A stretch of DNA of 64,000 bases from Gammaproteobacteria bacterium (GCA_009846005.1 VXYL01000016.1:134256-198255), one strand, 5' to 3'; shown: positions 26,514 to 35,664, counted from the stretch's first letter. The notes: generated by a model from the letters alone, not told the origin. Numbers and translations are program-made.

Positions 26514-27174
26514 GGGGAGCGCCCCCGGGGGGTATCGGTTCGCGGCTCGGTGGCCGTCCGGGGAGCAGAATCCGTGTTCGGTAGTCGAACTTGCGAATCT
26601 TGCGCTCGATTTTCGCGCGGGCGCAGAACGTGAACCAATGCGACAACGGGATGAACTCGCTGTTGCCGATTCCATCGACGATTACCAGCCGATATCGTGC
26701 TGGCCGGGCCGCCACGGCGATGATGTTGTGCGGTAGGAGATCGCGGGTGAGGAAGAGCTCCCGGCGCAGCCATTGCTTGAACTCGCTGATGGCCTGCTCG
26801 AGTGCGTCGGTCATTCCCAGCGGCAGCAGTTCTTCGAGGTTCTTCGGGTAGCCGCCGTCGTAGTCGCGGAACAGCGCCGTGACGATGCCGGCGCCCTGGT
26901 CGGTTTCGACGGTGCCGTAGAAGCGCGGAACGTGCGTGTAATCTAGCTGACCCCGTCGCCTGAGATGTCGATACGCCTTGGTCTCCTTGCGTTGGTCGTC
27001 GAAGCTCGCGAGCCCCTTGAAGCGCCGCCAGCCGCTCGCCACGGCGCGCCGGGCTTGGGGCGTTCGATCTGTGCGCAGAACCTTGACGCAGCGGGTCTCG
27101 TCGTCCGGATGAACGTAGCAGCGCCGGGTTCCGCCAATGGCGAAGGGCTCGAGGTCGTGCAGTCTGAGCGTCAT
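26500..27174 (-). CDS. YrbL-like protein kinase-fold protein
   Basis: A 224-residue protein with the YrbL/PhoP-regulatory kinase-like pattern: RRCYVHPDDETRCVKVLR (nucleotide-binding lysine near 31), KETKAYRHLRRRGQLDYTHVPRFYG, TRDLLPHNIIAV (catalytic-loop position) and LVIVDGIGNSEFIPL (metal-binding aspartate). Related kinases phosphorylate heptose or Kdo in the LPS core, and the genes either side fit that. The start overlaps the end of the glycosyltransferase gene by four bases, indicating one transcript. Confidence 0.78.
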   Translation of the reverse strand: MTLRLHDLEPFAIGGTRRCYVHPDDETRCVKVLRTDRTPQARRAVASGWRRFKGLASFDDQRKETKAYRHLRRRGQLDYTHVPRFYGTVETDQGAGIVTALFRDYDGGYPKNLEELLPLGMTDALEQAISEFKQWLRRELFLTRDLLPHNIIAVAARPARYRLVIVDGIGNSEFIPLSHWFTFCARAKIERKIRKFDYRTRILLPGRPPSREPIPPGGAPHADP

Positions 27175-28166
27175 GCCGTTCCTTCGTTCTCGCCGGCGTA
27201 GACCGCTCGGGTGGAACGGAGCATTCGCTCAACCGTGAGGGTATCCGCGGCCCAGTCGAATGCGTCCCCCATGCGCGTGCGTGCCGCGTCGAGGTCGTGC
27301 AGGCAACGGACTATGGCATGCCCGAGTTCACCGATGTCGGCGAGGTGACTCTTGGGCAGTAGTTCCTCGGCCCCCGCAACGCGGGTCGAGACAACCGGCA
27401 GGCGCGCGATAAGCGCCTCCGCGAGCGCGTAGCTCAAGCCCTCGCGGTGCGAGGCGAATACCATGAGGTCGGCACCACCCATCAATGATCGGACATCGGA
27501 ACGGAACCCCGTCAGGATCACCGGTTTGCCCCGAGCCAAGGCTTGGAGCCGAGCACGTTCGGGCCCGTCGCCGGCGATCAGCAGGTGACCCGGGCAGTCC
27601 TGCCAGAGGTCGATCAGGCGGTCATAGGCCTTGACGGGGACCAGCCTGCCCACGGCCAGCGTGACGGGACCGTCGGCGGACGTCCCGAACATCTCCCGAA
27701 GCGCGCTTCGGGTCGTGGGCGCCGGGGCCGCATGAACGCCGTTGTACACCACGGTTTTGGCGGGATGTTCCAGTCGCTCGATGACGCCGCGGCTCACGCC
27801 GATCACCGCGTCGAACCGTCGGTATGCCGAGAGATCTTTCTTCTGCCCGTGCACGGTACCCACGGTCCGGCAACGTGGGGCGACGGCCGCCACCAGCGCC
27901 GCTGCCTTGCCGGCGTGTGCGTGGACGACATCGGGGTCGGCGGAGTCGATCAACCGCCGCAAGCGCCGGCGTAGCCAGGGGTTGCGACGGCCGCGGGTCA
28001 GATCAAGTTCAAGGAAGGTGATACTCGGCGCGAATCGGTCCCGATAGCGCGCGTGGGCGATGACCGTGACGCTATCGCCGCGAACCGCCAGTCCATTGGC
28101 GAGATCGGCGAAATGCGTCTCGAGCCCCCCTTCCTCGTCGCCGGCCATGACTTGGCAGATGCGCAT
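27171..28166 (-). CDS. glycosyltransferase family 4 protein
   Basis: A GT-B glycosyltransferase of 331 residues. The N-terminal half has QVMAGDEEGGLETHFADLAN and VVHAHAGKAAALVA; the C-terminal half has TLAVGRLVPVKAYDRLI, LLIAGDGPERARL and the donor-binding block FASHREGLSYALAEALIARL with the EX7E spacing. It probably acts at the cytoplasmic face of the inner membrane on the LPS core. It begins three bases beyond the deacetylase stop and overlaps the kinase gene by four bases. An open frame extends 113 codons upstream over the deacetylase gene but is a shadow. Confidence 0.88.
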   Translation of the reverse strand: MRICQVMAGDEEGGLETHFADLANGLAVRGDSVTVIAHARYRDRFAPSITFLELDLTRGRRNPWLRRRLRRLIDSADPDVVHAHAGKAAALVAAVAPRCRTVGTVHGQKKDLSAYRRFDAVIGVSRGVIERLEHPAKTVVYNGVHAAPAPTTRSALREMFGTSADGPVTLAVGRLVPVKAYDRLIDLWQDCPGHLLIAGDGPERARLQALARGKPVILTGFRSDVRSLMGGADLMVFASHREGLSYALAEALIARLPVVSTRVAGAEELLPKSHLADIGELGHAIVRCLHDLDAARTRMGDAFDWAADTLTVERMLRSTRAVYAGENEGTA

Positions 28167-28168
28167 CG

Positions 28169-28993
28169 TCAATCCAGGAGGCCGCGCTTCCCCGTGCGCA
28201 GGCGGATCGAGAATCCGAGTGCTCCCTCCTTGCCGCTGACCTTGACGCGCTTGAGCCTCAGCGGCGCCGCCAGCGGATCCGGCGTGATTCCGGCATCGGT
28301 AGTAACCGCGTAGCGATAGTCGGCGCCCGCGACCAGCGCGACGTCGTCGTCGGTGAAGATCCCGAACGGATAGGCAAAGCTCGATACCGTCGTGCGGAAG
28401 GTGTCTTCCAAGTTGGCCTTGGCGTCGGCCACTTCGCGTTGCCTGTCGTCGTCGGCGAGGGCGGGCAGCAGCGCATGGGTCAGGGTGTGCGCGGCGAGTT
28501 CCCAATGGCCCGAGTCGAGCATCTCGCGAACCTCGGCATCCCTGAGCTTGGCCTCGCGCATCAGTTCGCCGGAGTCGTGGTGGGCCTTCTTGGTGCTCGA
28601 CCAGTCGCGGTCGAATCGGTCGACGACTAGGAACAGCGTCGCCTTGGCTCCGTACTTCACGAGCAGGGGATGTGCGGCCGCGTAGTTGTCGCGATAGCCG
28701 TCGTCGAAGGTCAACACGACGGTCTTGGGCGTACCGACCACATCCGCGAGCTCAGAAAGCAAGGCGAACTGCCAGCCGTTGTCGACCAGCCATTTCAGTT
28801 GCCTTTCGAACTCTTGGGGCGCCACCCTCAGCTTGTTGAAGCGCGCGCCCGGCACGCGTTCGCGGATCATGTGATACATGAGGATCCTCGGCTGCCCATA
28901 GTCCCGAGCTCCGCGCCACCAGGCGTAGCGCAGCGAGAAGTACGCGGCGCCGAGTAGCGCGGTACAGCCGGCCACGATGATTGCGGTCGTCAC
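28169..28993 (-). CDS. polysaccharide deacetylase family protein
   Basis: NodB-type carbohydrate esterase of 274 residues anchored by an N-terminal membrane segment (about residues 3-22). Motif 1 is TFDDGY (95-100), and the metal histidines are His169 and His173 in AAHTLTH. The SSFAYPFGIF and DAGITPDPL blocks follow. The start is GTG at 28993, overlapping the upstream glycosyltransferase stop as GTGA. The active site should face the periplasm. In this operon it may remove acyl groups from a sugar of the LPS core or capsule. Confidence 0.87.
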   Translation of the reverse strand: MTTAIIVAGCTALLGAAYFSLRYAWWRGARDYGQPRILMYHMIRERVPGARFNKLRVAPQEFERQLKWLVDNGWQFALLSELADVVGTPKTVVLTFDDGYRDNYAAAHPLLVKYGAKATLFLVVDRFDRDWSSTKKAHHDSGELMREAKLRDAEVREMLDSGHWELAAHTLTHALLPALADDDRQREVADAKANLEDTFRTTVSSFAYPFGIFTDDDVALVAGADYRYAVTTDAGITPDPLAAPLRLKRVKVSGKEGALGFSIRLRTGKRGLLD

Positions 28994-30138
28994 GGTGCGC
29001 TGCTTCCTGCCGCTTCCGCCGGCGTTCCGTACACGAGTTCTCTGTACAGGTCGATGGTCTGCGCGCACATTCGCGCGACGTCGAAATCGTGGTCGCGTAG
29101 CGACCGTTTGGCTGCGGCAGGGTCGTTGAGAATCGTGCGGAGCTTATGCGCCGCGGCGGCGGTGTCGCCGACCGCGACGCGCCCGTCGGGGTAGATATGG
29201 GCGAGGATTTCGCCGACACCGCCGTGCTCGTAGCCGACCACTGGCGTCCCCAGGGACAGGGCTTCCAGGGCCGTGCGGCCGAACGACTCGGGTTTCCGGG
29301 ACAACGACACGACCGCCGCGGAGATGGCCATGATCTCGCGCAGGTCGGTGCGATGCCCCGCGAAGACGATGTCGCCATCCAGTTGGCGGATCTCGTCCGC
29401 GTAGGCTCGATGCCGGGGATCGATGCCGCCCACGACGACGCCGACGGCGTCGCGGTTGGTGCTGCGCAGTTGCGCCATTACGCCCACGAAGTCGCGGTGG
29501 CCCTTGAGCCGCGTTAGTCGTCCGGGCAGTACGATGAGGTCCTTGCCGACGGTTGCCGGGAAGTCACTTCGCCAGGTGGCCAGCCAATCGTCGCTCGGTG
29601 AGAAGCCGCGGCAGAACCGGCCCCGGTCGACGCCCCGGTAGATTCGCGCCAATCTGGTCATGTCGATGTCCGGGTAATTCTCTTGCACGTACCGCCGGGC
29701 GGTGTCGGAGACGGCGATCACGCGTTCGCCCCGCGCCATGATCGCGCTGTAGCGGCTTACCGAATAGAGGCCGTGCACCGTGGTGACGAAACGTGGGCGC
29801 GCGGTCTCCGGCATCGCACGCCATGCCAACCAGCAGACCCAGGCCGGGAGCCGCGACCGTGCGTGCAGTACCGCTGGGCGTTCGACGGCCAGCCAGCGTC
29901 TGAACCGGCGCGCCATGAGGACGGTTGCCGGGTGCTTGCGGCCGATGTCCCAGGCAACGTGGCGGCTGCCGGTGCGCTCGAGCGCTTCGACGAGGCGTCC
30001 GCCCTTGGATACGACGACCGACTCGTGGCCGGCGGTAGTAAGCGCTTGGGCGATTTCCAAAGTTCCCTGTTCGACGCCACCGCTCTCCATCGCGGGGAGA
30101 ACCTGCACGACCTTCAACGTTCGTCGCAGCCTTGCCAT
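28990..30138 (-). CDS. glycosyltransferase family 4 protein
   Basis: A GT4 glycosyltransferase of 382 residues, first gene of a six-gene operon. VLPAMESGGVEQGTLEIAQAL near the N-terminus is the acceptor-side motif. VLHARSRLPAW and TTVHGLYSVSRYSAIMARGE follow, then LPGRLTRLKGHRDFVGVM and SLSRKPESFGRTALEALSLG with the donor-binding glutamates. It resembles glycosyltransferases that build the LPS inner core. The start at 30138 is 37 bases from the divergent PhoX-like gene. Confidence 0.88.
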   Translation of the reverse strand: MARLRRTLKVVQVLPAMESGGVEQGTLEIAQALTTAGHESVVVSKGGRLVEALERTGSRHVAWDIGRKHPATVLMARRFRRWLAVERPAVLHARSRLPAWVCWLAWRAMPETARPRFVTTVHGLYSVSRYSAIMARGERVIAVSDTARRYVQENYPDIDMTRLARIYRGVDRGRFCRGFSPSDDWLATWRSDFPATVGKDLIVLPGRLTRLKGHRDFVGVMAQLRSTNRDAVGVVVGGIDPRHRAYADEIRQLDGDIVFAGHRTDLREIMAISAAVVSLSRKPESFGRTALEALSLGTPVVGYEHGGVGEILAHIYPDGRVAVGDTAAAAHKLRTILNDPAAAKRSLRDHDFDVARMCAQTIDLYRELVYGTPAEAAGSSAP

Positions 30139-30175
30139 CGCGCGGCAGTTTAGTGCCCCTTGCGCCCTTGTTACC

Positions 30176-31552
30176 ATGACTGAAGACGGCGACGGGGCGT
30201 CGCGGGTTTCTCGACGTGCGTTCGGATGCTTTTCGGTGAAACACAAGCTCAGCACTAGGCGCGAGTTCATCGCCTTTACGGCAACGGCAAGTGCCGTAGC
30301 GGGGTTTGCGTGGCGTCCCTGGGCGCGCACATCCGCAGCCGATCTGCGACCCGTTGCGGATCTCGCGACGGGCGAACACCTGCTGCGTTTGCCGCCCGGG
30401 TTCAGCTACACCTCCCACGACTGGCGGGGCGACCCCCTGGCCGACGGTAACCGCGTGCCGGGCGGGCATGACGGCATGGGAGCGTTTCTTCAGGAGGACG
30501 AGCGCACCGTCGTCTTGGTGCGGAACCACGAGATTGTCGAGGGCCCGCTCATTGGCGACGCGGCGGTCTACGACCGACTCGGAGGCGGCGGCACAACTAC
30601 ACTGTCCTTCGACCTGGCGAAGCGGGATTGGCTGGACACGAGGGTGTCGCTGGCGGGCACGACCAAGAACTGTGCCGGCGGACCGACACCGTGGGGAAGT
30701 TGGCTGACCTGCGAGGAGCTGGTGGTCGGTCCCGGCGCGGACGGAGCGGAACGTCCTCACGGCTTCGTGTTCGAGGTTCCGGCCACCGGCGTTGGCGACA
30801 CCCGGCCGTTGACCGGTTTGGGTCGCTTCGAACACGAAGCTGCGGTCGTGGATCCCAAGACAGGGATCGTCTACTTGACCGAAGATGAAACGGAATGTGG
30901 TCTCTACCGGTTCGTTCCGACCGCCAGCGACACCGGTCGCGGCGGTCTTCGGGGACCGGGTCGTTTGCAGATGCTCGCCATCGACGGGCGAGCCAACTTC
31001 ACTGGCCGATGGCCCGTGGGGCTCCGACTGCCGACCGCCTGGGTCGACGTCGACGATCCGGAAGCCCACCGCGTGTCCGTTTTCCGGCAAGGCTATGCCC
31101 GGGGCGGCATGCGCTTCAAACGCCTCGAAGGCTGCTGGTGGGACGATGAGCACGTGTATTTCGTGTCCACCTCCGGCGGGCGCGCTGGTCGCGGCCAGGT
31201 CTGGGAGTTGGATTCCAGCGCCGACCGCCTTCGGCTTCTCTACGAGTCGCCGGGCCGGGAAGTGCTCGACAGTCCGGACAACATCGTGATGATGACCAAT
31301 GGCGCCTTGATGCTTTGCGAGGACGGTGGCAGCCCGACGCGTTTGTCGATGTTGACGCCAGCCGGGACGATCGTGACCGTCGCCGAGAACAACATCGTGC
31401 TGGACGGGGCCAAGGGCGTGAGCGGCGACTACCGAGGCGGCGAGTGGTGCGGCGTCTGCCAGGTCGGGGACTGGGTTTTCGCGAATCTGCAGAGACCTGG
31501 AATGACATTGGCCATCACCGGTCCTTGGGATGATCTGATGTCGGGGCGCTAG
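30176..31552 (+). CDS. PhoX-like (DUF839) phosphatase, Tat-exported
   Basis: A 458-residue protein with an N-terminal twin-arginine-type signal (STRREFIAFTATASAVAGFA near 24-43), hence periplasmic after folding in the cytoplasm. The rest is the DUF839/PhoX beta-propeller: LPPGFSYTSHDWRGD, VRNHEIVEG, the TKNCAGGPTPWGSWLTCEE block with a conserved cysteine and glutamates, GRFEHEAAVVDPKTGIVYLTED, and LDSPDNIV. PhoX phosphatases use calcium and iron. GTG at 30236, just before the twin arginines, is an alternative start. Divergent from the glycosyltransferase operon. Confidence 0.87.
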   Translation: MTEDGDGASRVSRRAFGCFSVKHKLSTRREFIAFTATASAVAGFAWRPWARTSAADLRPVADLATGEHLLRLPPGFSYTSHDWRGDPLADGNRVPGGHDGMGAFLQEDERTVVLVRNHEIVEGPLIGDAAVYDRLGGGGTTTLSFDLAKRDWLDTRVSLAGTTKNCAGGPTPWGSWLTCEELVVGPGADGAERPHGFVFEVPATGVGDTRPLTGLGRFEHEAAVVDPKTGIVYLTEDETECGLYRFVPTASDTGRGGLRGPGRLQMLAIDGRANFTGRWPVGLRLPTAWVDVDDPEAHRVSVFRQGYARGGMRFKRLEGCWWDDEHVYFVSTSGGRAGRGQVWELDSSADRLRLLYESPGREVLDSPDNIVMMTNGALMLCEDGGSPTRLSMLTPAGTIVTVAENNIVLDGAKGVSGDYRGGEWCGVCQVGDWVFANLQRPGMTLAITGPWDDLMSGR

Positions 31553-31590
31553 CGTCCTGTCGTCCACGCGGCACCTAGCGCGGCGTGCAA

Positions 31591-32532
31591 TCACGCCTTC
31601 CGCCGGACTCGCTGTGGTGGCCTACCGGAAGGCCGTTGTCCGTCATATATTCGCGGTTGATCAGGCAGCCGGAAGCGCTTGTATTCCCATTGATACTGCG
31701 CCGGATCCCGGGCTACGACGGCTTCGATGGCGGCGTTGATCGTGCGCGCCCCGACGGCGGGGTCGGGGTGACGAACCGCGTCGTCGATGGCTTCGAGGCG
31801 GATCGCGAATCCCCCGGGTACGCGCGTAGCCGTACCGACGACGATGTCGACATCCGTGCGTTGCAGCAGTTTCGAGACCAGCGACATGGTGAGGGCGGGG
31901 CGGCCGAAGAACGGGGCGGCGACTGCGGAGTCGGCGCTCGGAACCTGGTCGGGCAAGATCGCCAAGAGGCCGCCGGCGCGCAGGGTCTTCAAGAGCTGAC
32001 GTAGACCGGCCACCGAGTCCGGCGCGGAACGGCTTCCCAGTCGATCACGTGCGGCGGCCAGCACCTGATCAACGGCTGGGGAGCGTCGACGCTGGTAGAG
32101 CGGCGTCAGGGTCTCCAAGGTGTTCAGGTAGTAGCCCAGGTATTCCCAGTTCCCGTAGTGCGGGACCAGCACGATCGCACCCCGTCCGGGTGCACGGCGG
32201 GTCAGGAGTTCCTCCCCCTCGACGCCCGTCCGAAGCTTCGCCAGGCGGGATAGCGGCCACGTCCAAAGTGCCGTCGCCTCCGCTAGGGTCATCGACGTGT
32301 GCTTGAGGCTCGCACGGACGAGCCGTCGCCGCCAGGCTCGGTTTTTGTCGCCGTACACGAGGTCGACGTTGGCACGCGTGACCCTCGCCTCGCGAGAGTT
32401 GCCGAGCGAGATCAGGAACCCCGCGACTGCGCCAAGGCACCGCAACGGGCCGAGGCCGAAGCAGGCTAGCGCCCAGGCGAGGGAACGAACGAGGACGATG
32501 CCGAGGCGAACCCCGAGTTCGGCGCGCGGCAT
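31591..32532 (-). CDS. lysophospholipid/lipid A acyltransferase (LpxL/HtrB family)
   Basis: A 313-residue inner-membrane acyltransferase. It has an N-terminal hydrophobic region (about 9-43), the His-x4-Glu catalytic motif HYGNWE (His125, Glu130), GGLLAILPDQVPSADSAVAAPFFG near 185 and a C-terminal QYQWEYKRFR. This matches HtrB/LpxL late acyltransferases, which add secondary acyl chains to lipid A. It is not overlapping other genes and could be transcribed with the small DUF1761 gene just upstream. It supports an outer membrane with lipid A. Confidence 0.88.
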   Translation of the reverse strand: MPRAELGVRLGIVLVRSLAWALACFGLGPLRCLGAVAGFLISLGNSREARVTRANVDLVYGDKNRAWRRRLVRASLKHTSMTLAEATALWTWPLSRLAKLRTGVEGEELLTRRAPGRGAIVLVPHYGNWEYLGYYLNTLETLTPLYQRRRSPAVDQVLAAARDRLGSRSAPDSVAGLRQLLKTLRAGGLLAILPDQVPSADSAVAAPFFGRPALTMSLVSKLLQRTDVDIVVGTATRVPGGFAIRLEAIDDAVRHPDPAVGARTINAAIEAVVARDPAQYQWEYKRFRLPDQPRIYDGQRPSGRPPQRVRRKA

Positions 32533-32560
32533 AGGCGTAAGCTCAGTACCGCGAAGACGC

Positions 32561-32980
32561 CTAGGCGGGCCAAGCGCCGATGATCGCCCCCATGACTATC
32601 GAGTACGCGACCCGGTAGCCGGCCTGGATTGCCCAGAGCTTCCACCCCCAGCCACAGAACGCCGTGTCGGACGCCGTGGAGGCGGCGATGAACCCGACAC
32701 CGGTGAGCAATCCGAGCACGGCACCATCGCCAACCCCGGCCATCCCCAGACCGCTCATCAACGCGGCAACCACGATGCACGTGGCGAGGGCGGCGACGAA
32801 GCTCACGACGAACGGCGTGGGGGAGGGTTGGATCTCGTCCTCGGTCTTGCCCAGCGCGGCAAGCCACGCCTTGCCGAACACGGGCCCGTACCAGACATAG
32901 CCAAGGACGAACGCGGCTGCCGTGGCCACCAGGATCGCCCACCAGTTCAGACCGGCGAATTCCAGCATCTCTTTCTCCAA
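32561..32980 (-). CDS. DUF1761 family membrane protein
   Basis: A 139-residue membrane protein with four hydrophobic segments (about 11-29, 57-79, 83-101, 117-137). The conserved NWWAILVATAAAFVLGYVWYGPVFG opening and the late GWGWKLWAIQAGYRV are typical of DUF1761. The function is unknown. It starts 28 bases from the acyltransferase gene on the same strand; translation probably begins at the ATG at 32980 or at the one four codons in (MLEFAGL). Confidence 0.8.
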   Translation of the reverse strand: MEKEMLEFAGLNWWAILVATAAAFVLGYVWYGPVFGKAWLAALGKTEDEIQPSPTPFVVSFVAALATCIVVAALMSGLGMAGVGDGAVLGLLTGVGFIAASTASDTAFCGWGWKLWAIQAGYRVAYSIVMGAIIGAWPA

Positions 32981-33092
32981 TCAAGTTCCGGCAATGGCGA
33001 CGAAGTATCGCAGCATTGGCACGGAATCGAACAATGCGTGCGCGATGGGTCAACGCGTATATTTGCCGTGTTGGATTCGATGGGAGCGGATG

Positions 33093-33848
33093 ATGGCCGG
33101 GAAACACGCCGAGTGGTGGTCGGCGAACGACCCGACGGGCCGGTCGGTAAGGGAGTTTCGCCTAGCTCGGGATGGCAGCGAACGCCCGGTGACGGGTGCC
33201 TTGTGGTCATCCGCAGGGCGCGCGGACTCCTCATCTCCGCTGGTTCTATTCGGCCATGGCGCGTCCGGCGACCGCTACCAGTCCCCGATCTGCCACCTGG
33301 CGCGCCGCTTGGCGCGGAGCGGCTGTGCGGCGCTCGCAATCGACGGGCCTGTACATGGTCTTCGCCAGGTAGGGCCCGGCGGCCGGGCTGCCCTCGGCGA
33401 CGAGATGCGTCGCGAGACATTCGTCGACGATATGGTGGAAGACTGGCTGTGGGCGTTGGCGGCGGCTCGAGAACACGTTCGGGTTGCGGACGTTGCCTAC
33501 TTCGGGCTGTCGATGGGGTCGATCTTCGGCATACCAACGCTCGCCAAGGTGCCCGATGCCAAGGCTGCTGTCCTGGGACTCCTCGGAACCACGGGCGCCG
33601 GTCGGCCGTTCGCCGAGCGCGTTCTGGCCGATGCGGCGGCAATCCGCTGCCCCGTGCTGTTCCTGATGCAACTCGAGGACGAACTCTTCCCCCGCGACGG
33701 ATGCCTGGAACTCTTCGATGCGTTGGCGGGCGAAGACAAGCGGATGCATGCCAATCCAGGTCTGCATCCCGAAGTTCCCGGCGAGGAGATCGACTTCTCC
33801 TTCGAGTTCCTAAGCACACACCTTGGCACAACCGAGGACCGCCGATGA
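33093..33848 (+). CDS. alpha/beta hydrolase family protein
   Basis: A 251-residue serine hydrolase. VLFGHGASGDR near residue 51 is the oxyanion-hole block, GLSMGS (Ser140) the nucleophile elbow, MQLEDELFPRDG the acid region, and the histidine in GLHPEVPG near 230 is a candidate for the triad. It resembles dienelactone-hydrolase-type esterases. ATG at 33093 follows GGAG, and an adjacent ATG at 33090 is equivalent. Its stop overlaps the start of the enolase-superfamily gene by four bases, so the two likely work in one pathway, perhaps opening a lactone before dehydration. Confidence 0.82.
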   Translation: MAGKHAEWWSANDPTGRSVREFRLARDGSERPVTGALWSSAGRADSSSPLVLFGHGASGDRYQSPICHLARRLARSGCAALAIDGPVHGLRQVGPGGRAALGDEMRRETFVDDMVEDWLWALAAAREHVRVADVAYFGLSMGSIFGIPTLAKVPDAKAAVLGLLGTTGAGRPFAERVLADAAAIRCPVLFLMQLEDELFPRDGCLELFDALAGEDKRMHANPGLHPEVPGEEIDFSFEFLSTHLGTTEDRR

Positions 33849-35023
33849 AGATTGCCGAGGTCAGACCGATCATCGTCAGGACCCCACCACCGCACCGCGG
33901 CGGACGGATCTGGGTTTTCGTCAAACTGACCACCGACGACGGCATCGAGGGCGTGGGTGAGGCGTACAAGGTGCCGTTCCATCCGCTCAACGTGGCTCGC
34001 CTCATCGAGGATGTCGGCCAGACGTACGTCGTCGGCGAGGATCCGTTCCAGATCGAACGCATCTGGCGATCGGTCTACTACGGAGAGGGGTATGAGTCCC
34101 ACGACCACCACCAGCACCCGGATCACACGGTCGCCGGGATCTTGAGCGCCATCGAGATGGCTTGCTGGGACATCATCGGCAAGTCGCTCGAGGTGCCCAT
34201 CTACAATCTCCTCGGCGGCCGCTATCACGACAAGCTGCGCTCGTACACGTACCTGTATCCCGCCCCCGGCGACACGAGTCGGCGTTCCCCGCACAACGAC
34301 CCGGAAGCGGCCCGGCGCAGCGCCTTGGCGCACCTCGAACAAGGCTTCACCGCGCTCAAGTTCGACCCCCTTATCGACGTCATGGGCAACCGCGACCCGC
34401 GTGAACCACCGCTGGACAGGCTGGACAATGCGGAAGCCGTCGTGCGCGCCGTTCGAGAGACCGTGGGCAACAAAGCCGACATCCTGATCGGCACGCACGG
34501 TCAGTCGACAACGTCGGGGACCATTCGCTTCGCGCGTCGAATCGAGCAGTACGACCCCCTGTGGTTCGAGGAACCTGTCCCGCCCGAGAACCGCGACGAG
34601 ATGGCCCGGGTCGCACGCGCCACGACGATCCCCGTGGCCACGGGCGAGCGCTTGGCAACCAAGTTCGAGTTCCGGGAGCTACTTGAGAAGCAGGCGGCTG
34701 CCATTCTCCAGATGGCACTGGGCCGGGTTGGTGGCATCTTGGAGGCGCGCAAGATCGCCGGCATGGCGGAGGCCTACTACGCGCAGATCGCCCCGCATCT
34801 CTACTGCGGTCCCATCGAGGCGGCGGCCAACATCCAGGTGGACACATGCAGCCCCAACTTCCTGATCCAGGAGAGCATCGGCCGTTTCGACGGCTTCCAC
34901 GCGGAGATCCTGAAGGAGCCCATACGGTGGGAGGACGGCCACATCATTCCGCCGACGAAACCCGGCCTCGGGGTCGAACTGGACGAGGAAGTCGCTGCGA
35001 GACACCTGTACCGAGCATCCTGA
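33845..35023 (+). CDS. mandelate racemase/muconate lactonizing enzyme family protein
   Basis: Enolase-superfamily enzyme of 392 residues. The N-terminal capping domain (GIEGVGEAYKVPFHP) is followed by a barrel with the metal ligands Glu242/243 in WFEEPVPPEN and Glu268 in ATGERL. Where galactonate dehydratase-type enzymes show an Asp-x-His pair, this protein reads GTHGQ (216-220): the histidine is kept but the aspartate is not obvious. A histidine-rich loop (ESHDHHQHPDH, 84-94) covers the site. The probable reaction is acid-sugar dehydration or cycloisomerisation; the exact substrate is unknown. Translationally coupled to the hydrolase upstream. Confidence 0.85.
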   Translation: MKIAEVRPIIVRTPPPHRGGRIWVFVKLTTDDGIEGVGEAYKVPFHPLNVARLIEDVGQTYVVGEDPFQIERIWRSVYYGEGYESHDHHQHPDHTVAGILSAIEMACWDIIGKSLEVPIYNLLGGRYHDKLRSYTYLYPAPGDTSRRSPHNDPEAARRSALAHLEQGFTALKFDPLIDVMGNRDPREPPLDRLDNAEAVVRAVRETVGNKADILIGTHGQSTTSGTIRFARRIEQYDPLWFEEPVPPENRDEMARVARATTIPVATGERLATKFEFRELLEKQAAAILQMALGRVGGILEARKIAGMAEAYYAQIAPHLYCGPIEAAANIQVDTCSPNFLIQESIGRFDGFHAEILKEPIRWEDGHIIPPTKPGLGVELDEEVAARHLYRAS

Positions 35024-35055
35024 CTAGGGACGCCCGCATCGCGTGGGGACGAACA

Positions 35056-35623
35056 ATGCCGGACGCCTCTCTGCTGCCTCAAGGCCGTAAGAGCGAGGTG
35101 ACGCTGACAAACAGCGGAACCCTGGTTCGGAAGATCTACAACGACAACGGCGACCCGGTGGCGAAGTACCTGCGTGAGGTCGGGTTCTACGAACACTACG
35201 GTACATCGGGATTGATCCCCGACCTGGTTGAGCGTGTGCCGGATGAACCGGCCATTGTCATCACCCGAGCGCAGGGTGTTCGTTGTTCGGATCGCCGGTC
35301 CGACCGCGATCAGCGTAGCCGCCTTTCGAGAGATTACGCGGAGAGAGTCGTTGATCTCGTATCGATGGGGCGCGACGCAAGCACGTTGAAGCGTCGCCAC
35401 AACCCGTACTGGTGCGCCCAAACGGTGTTCTCGGTGCTTGCGGCGGCGCGGCGTGTTCGGGGGATCAACGGTGGATGTCCTTCCCTATGTGGAATTTGCC
35501 CTGGGCGCCGTCATCGCGGACGCTTTCGAGCGCAACGGAAGGCCGTGGGGCGGGAACCGTCTGGAGTCGGCGTACCAGCGGCACGTCGTCGACCGCTTGG
35601 CGGAGTTGGCGGCGCCCCGTTAG
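35056..35623 (+). pseudogene. degraded kinase/phosphotransferase-like gene with frameshift
   Basis: The first 100 or so codons (ATG at 35056) look like the N-lobe of a kinase-fold protein: SEVTLTNSGTLVRKIYNDNG, VAKYLREVGFYEHY, AIVITRAQGV. The catalytic HxD loop never appears. After about 35450 the coding signal shifts to another frame, where VDVLPYVEFALGAVIADAFE and WGGNRLESAYQRHVVDRLAE reach a stop at 35623. This suggests a frameshift plus an internal deletion. It follows the enolase-superfamily gene and ends close to a repeat. The kinase assignment is inference. Confidence 0.5.
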
Positions 35624-35664
35624 TGCAGCATCCAGGCGTCCTTCGCGCATCGAGCGACGGAATC

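Noticed and set aside
29564-31594. 676-codon open frame on the minus strand overlapping the PhoX-like gene
   Set aside because: It lies opposite a well-supported gene and has arginine-rich, low-complexity sequence typical of antisense frames in GC-rich DNA.
32297-33844. Long plus-strand frame extending upstream from the enolase-superfamily gene
   Set aside because: It crosses the acyltransferase, DUF1761 and hydrolase genes in other frames; the true start is the coupled ATG at 33845.
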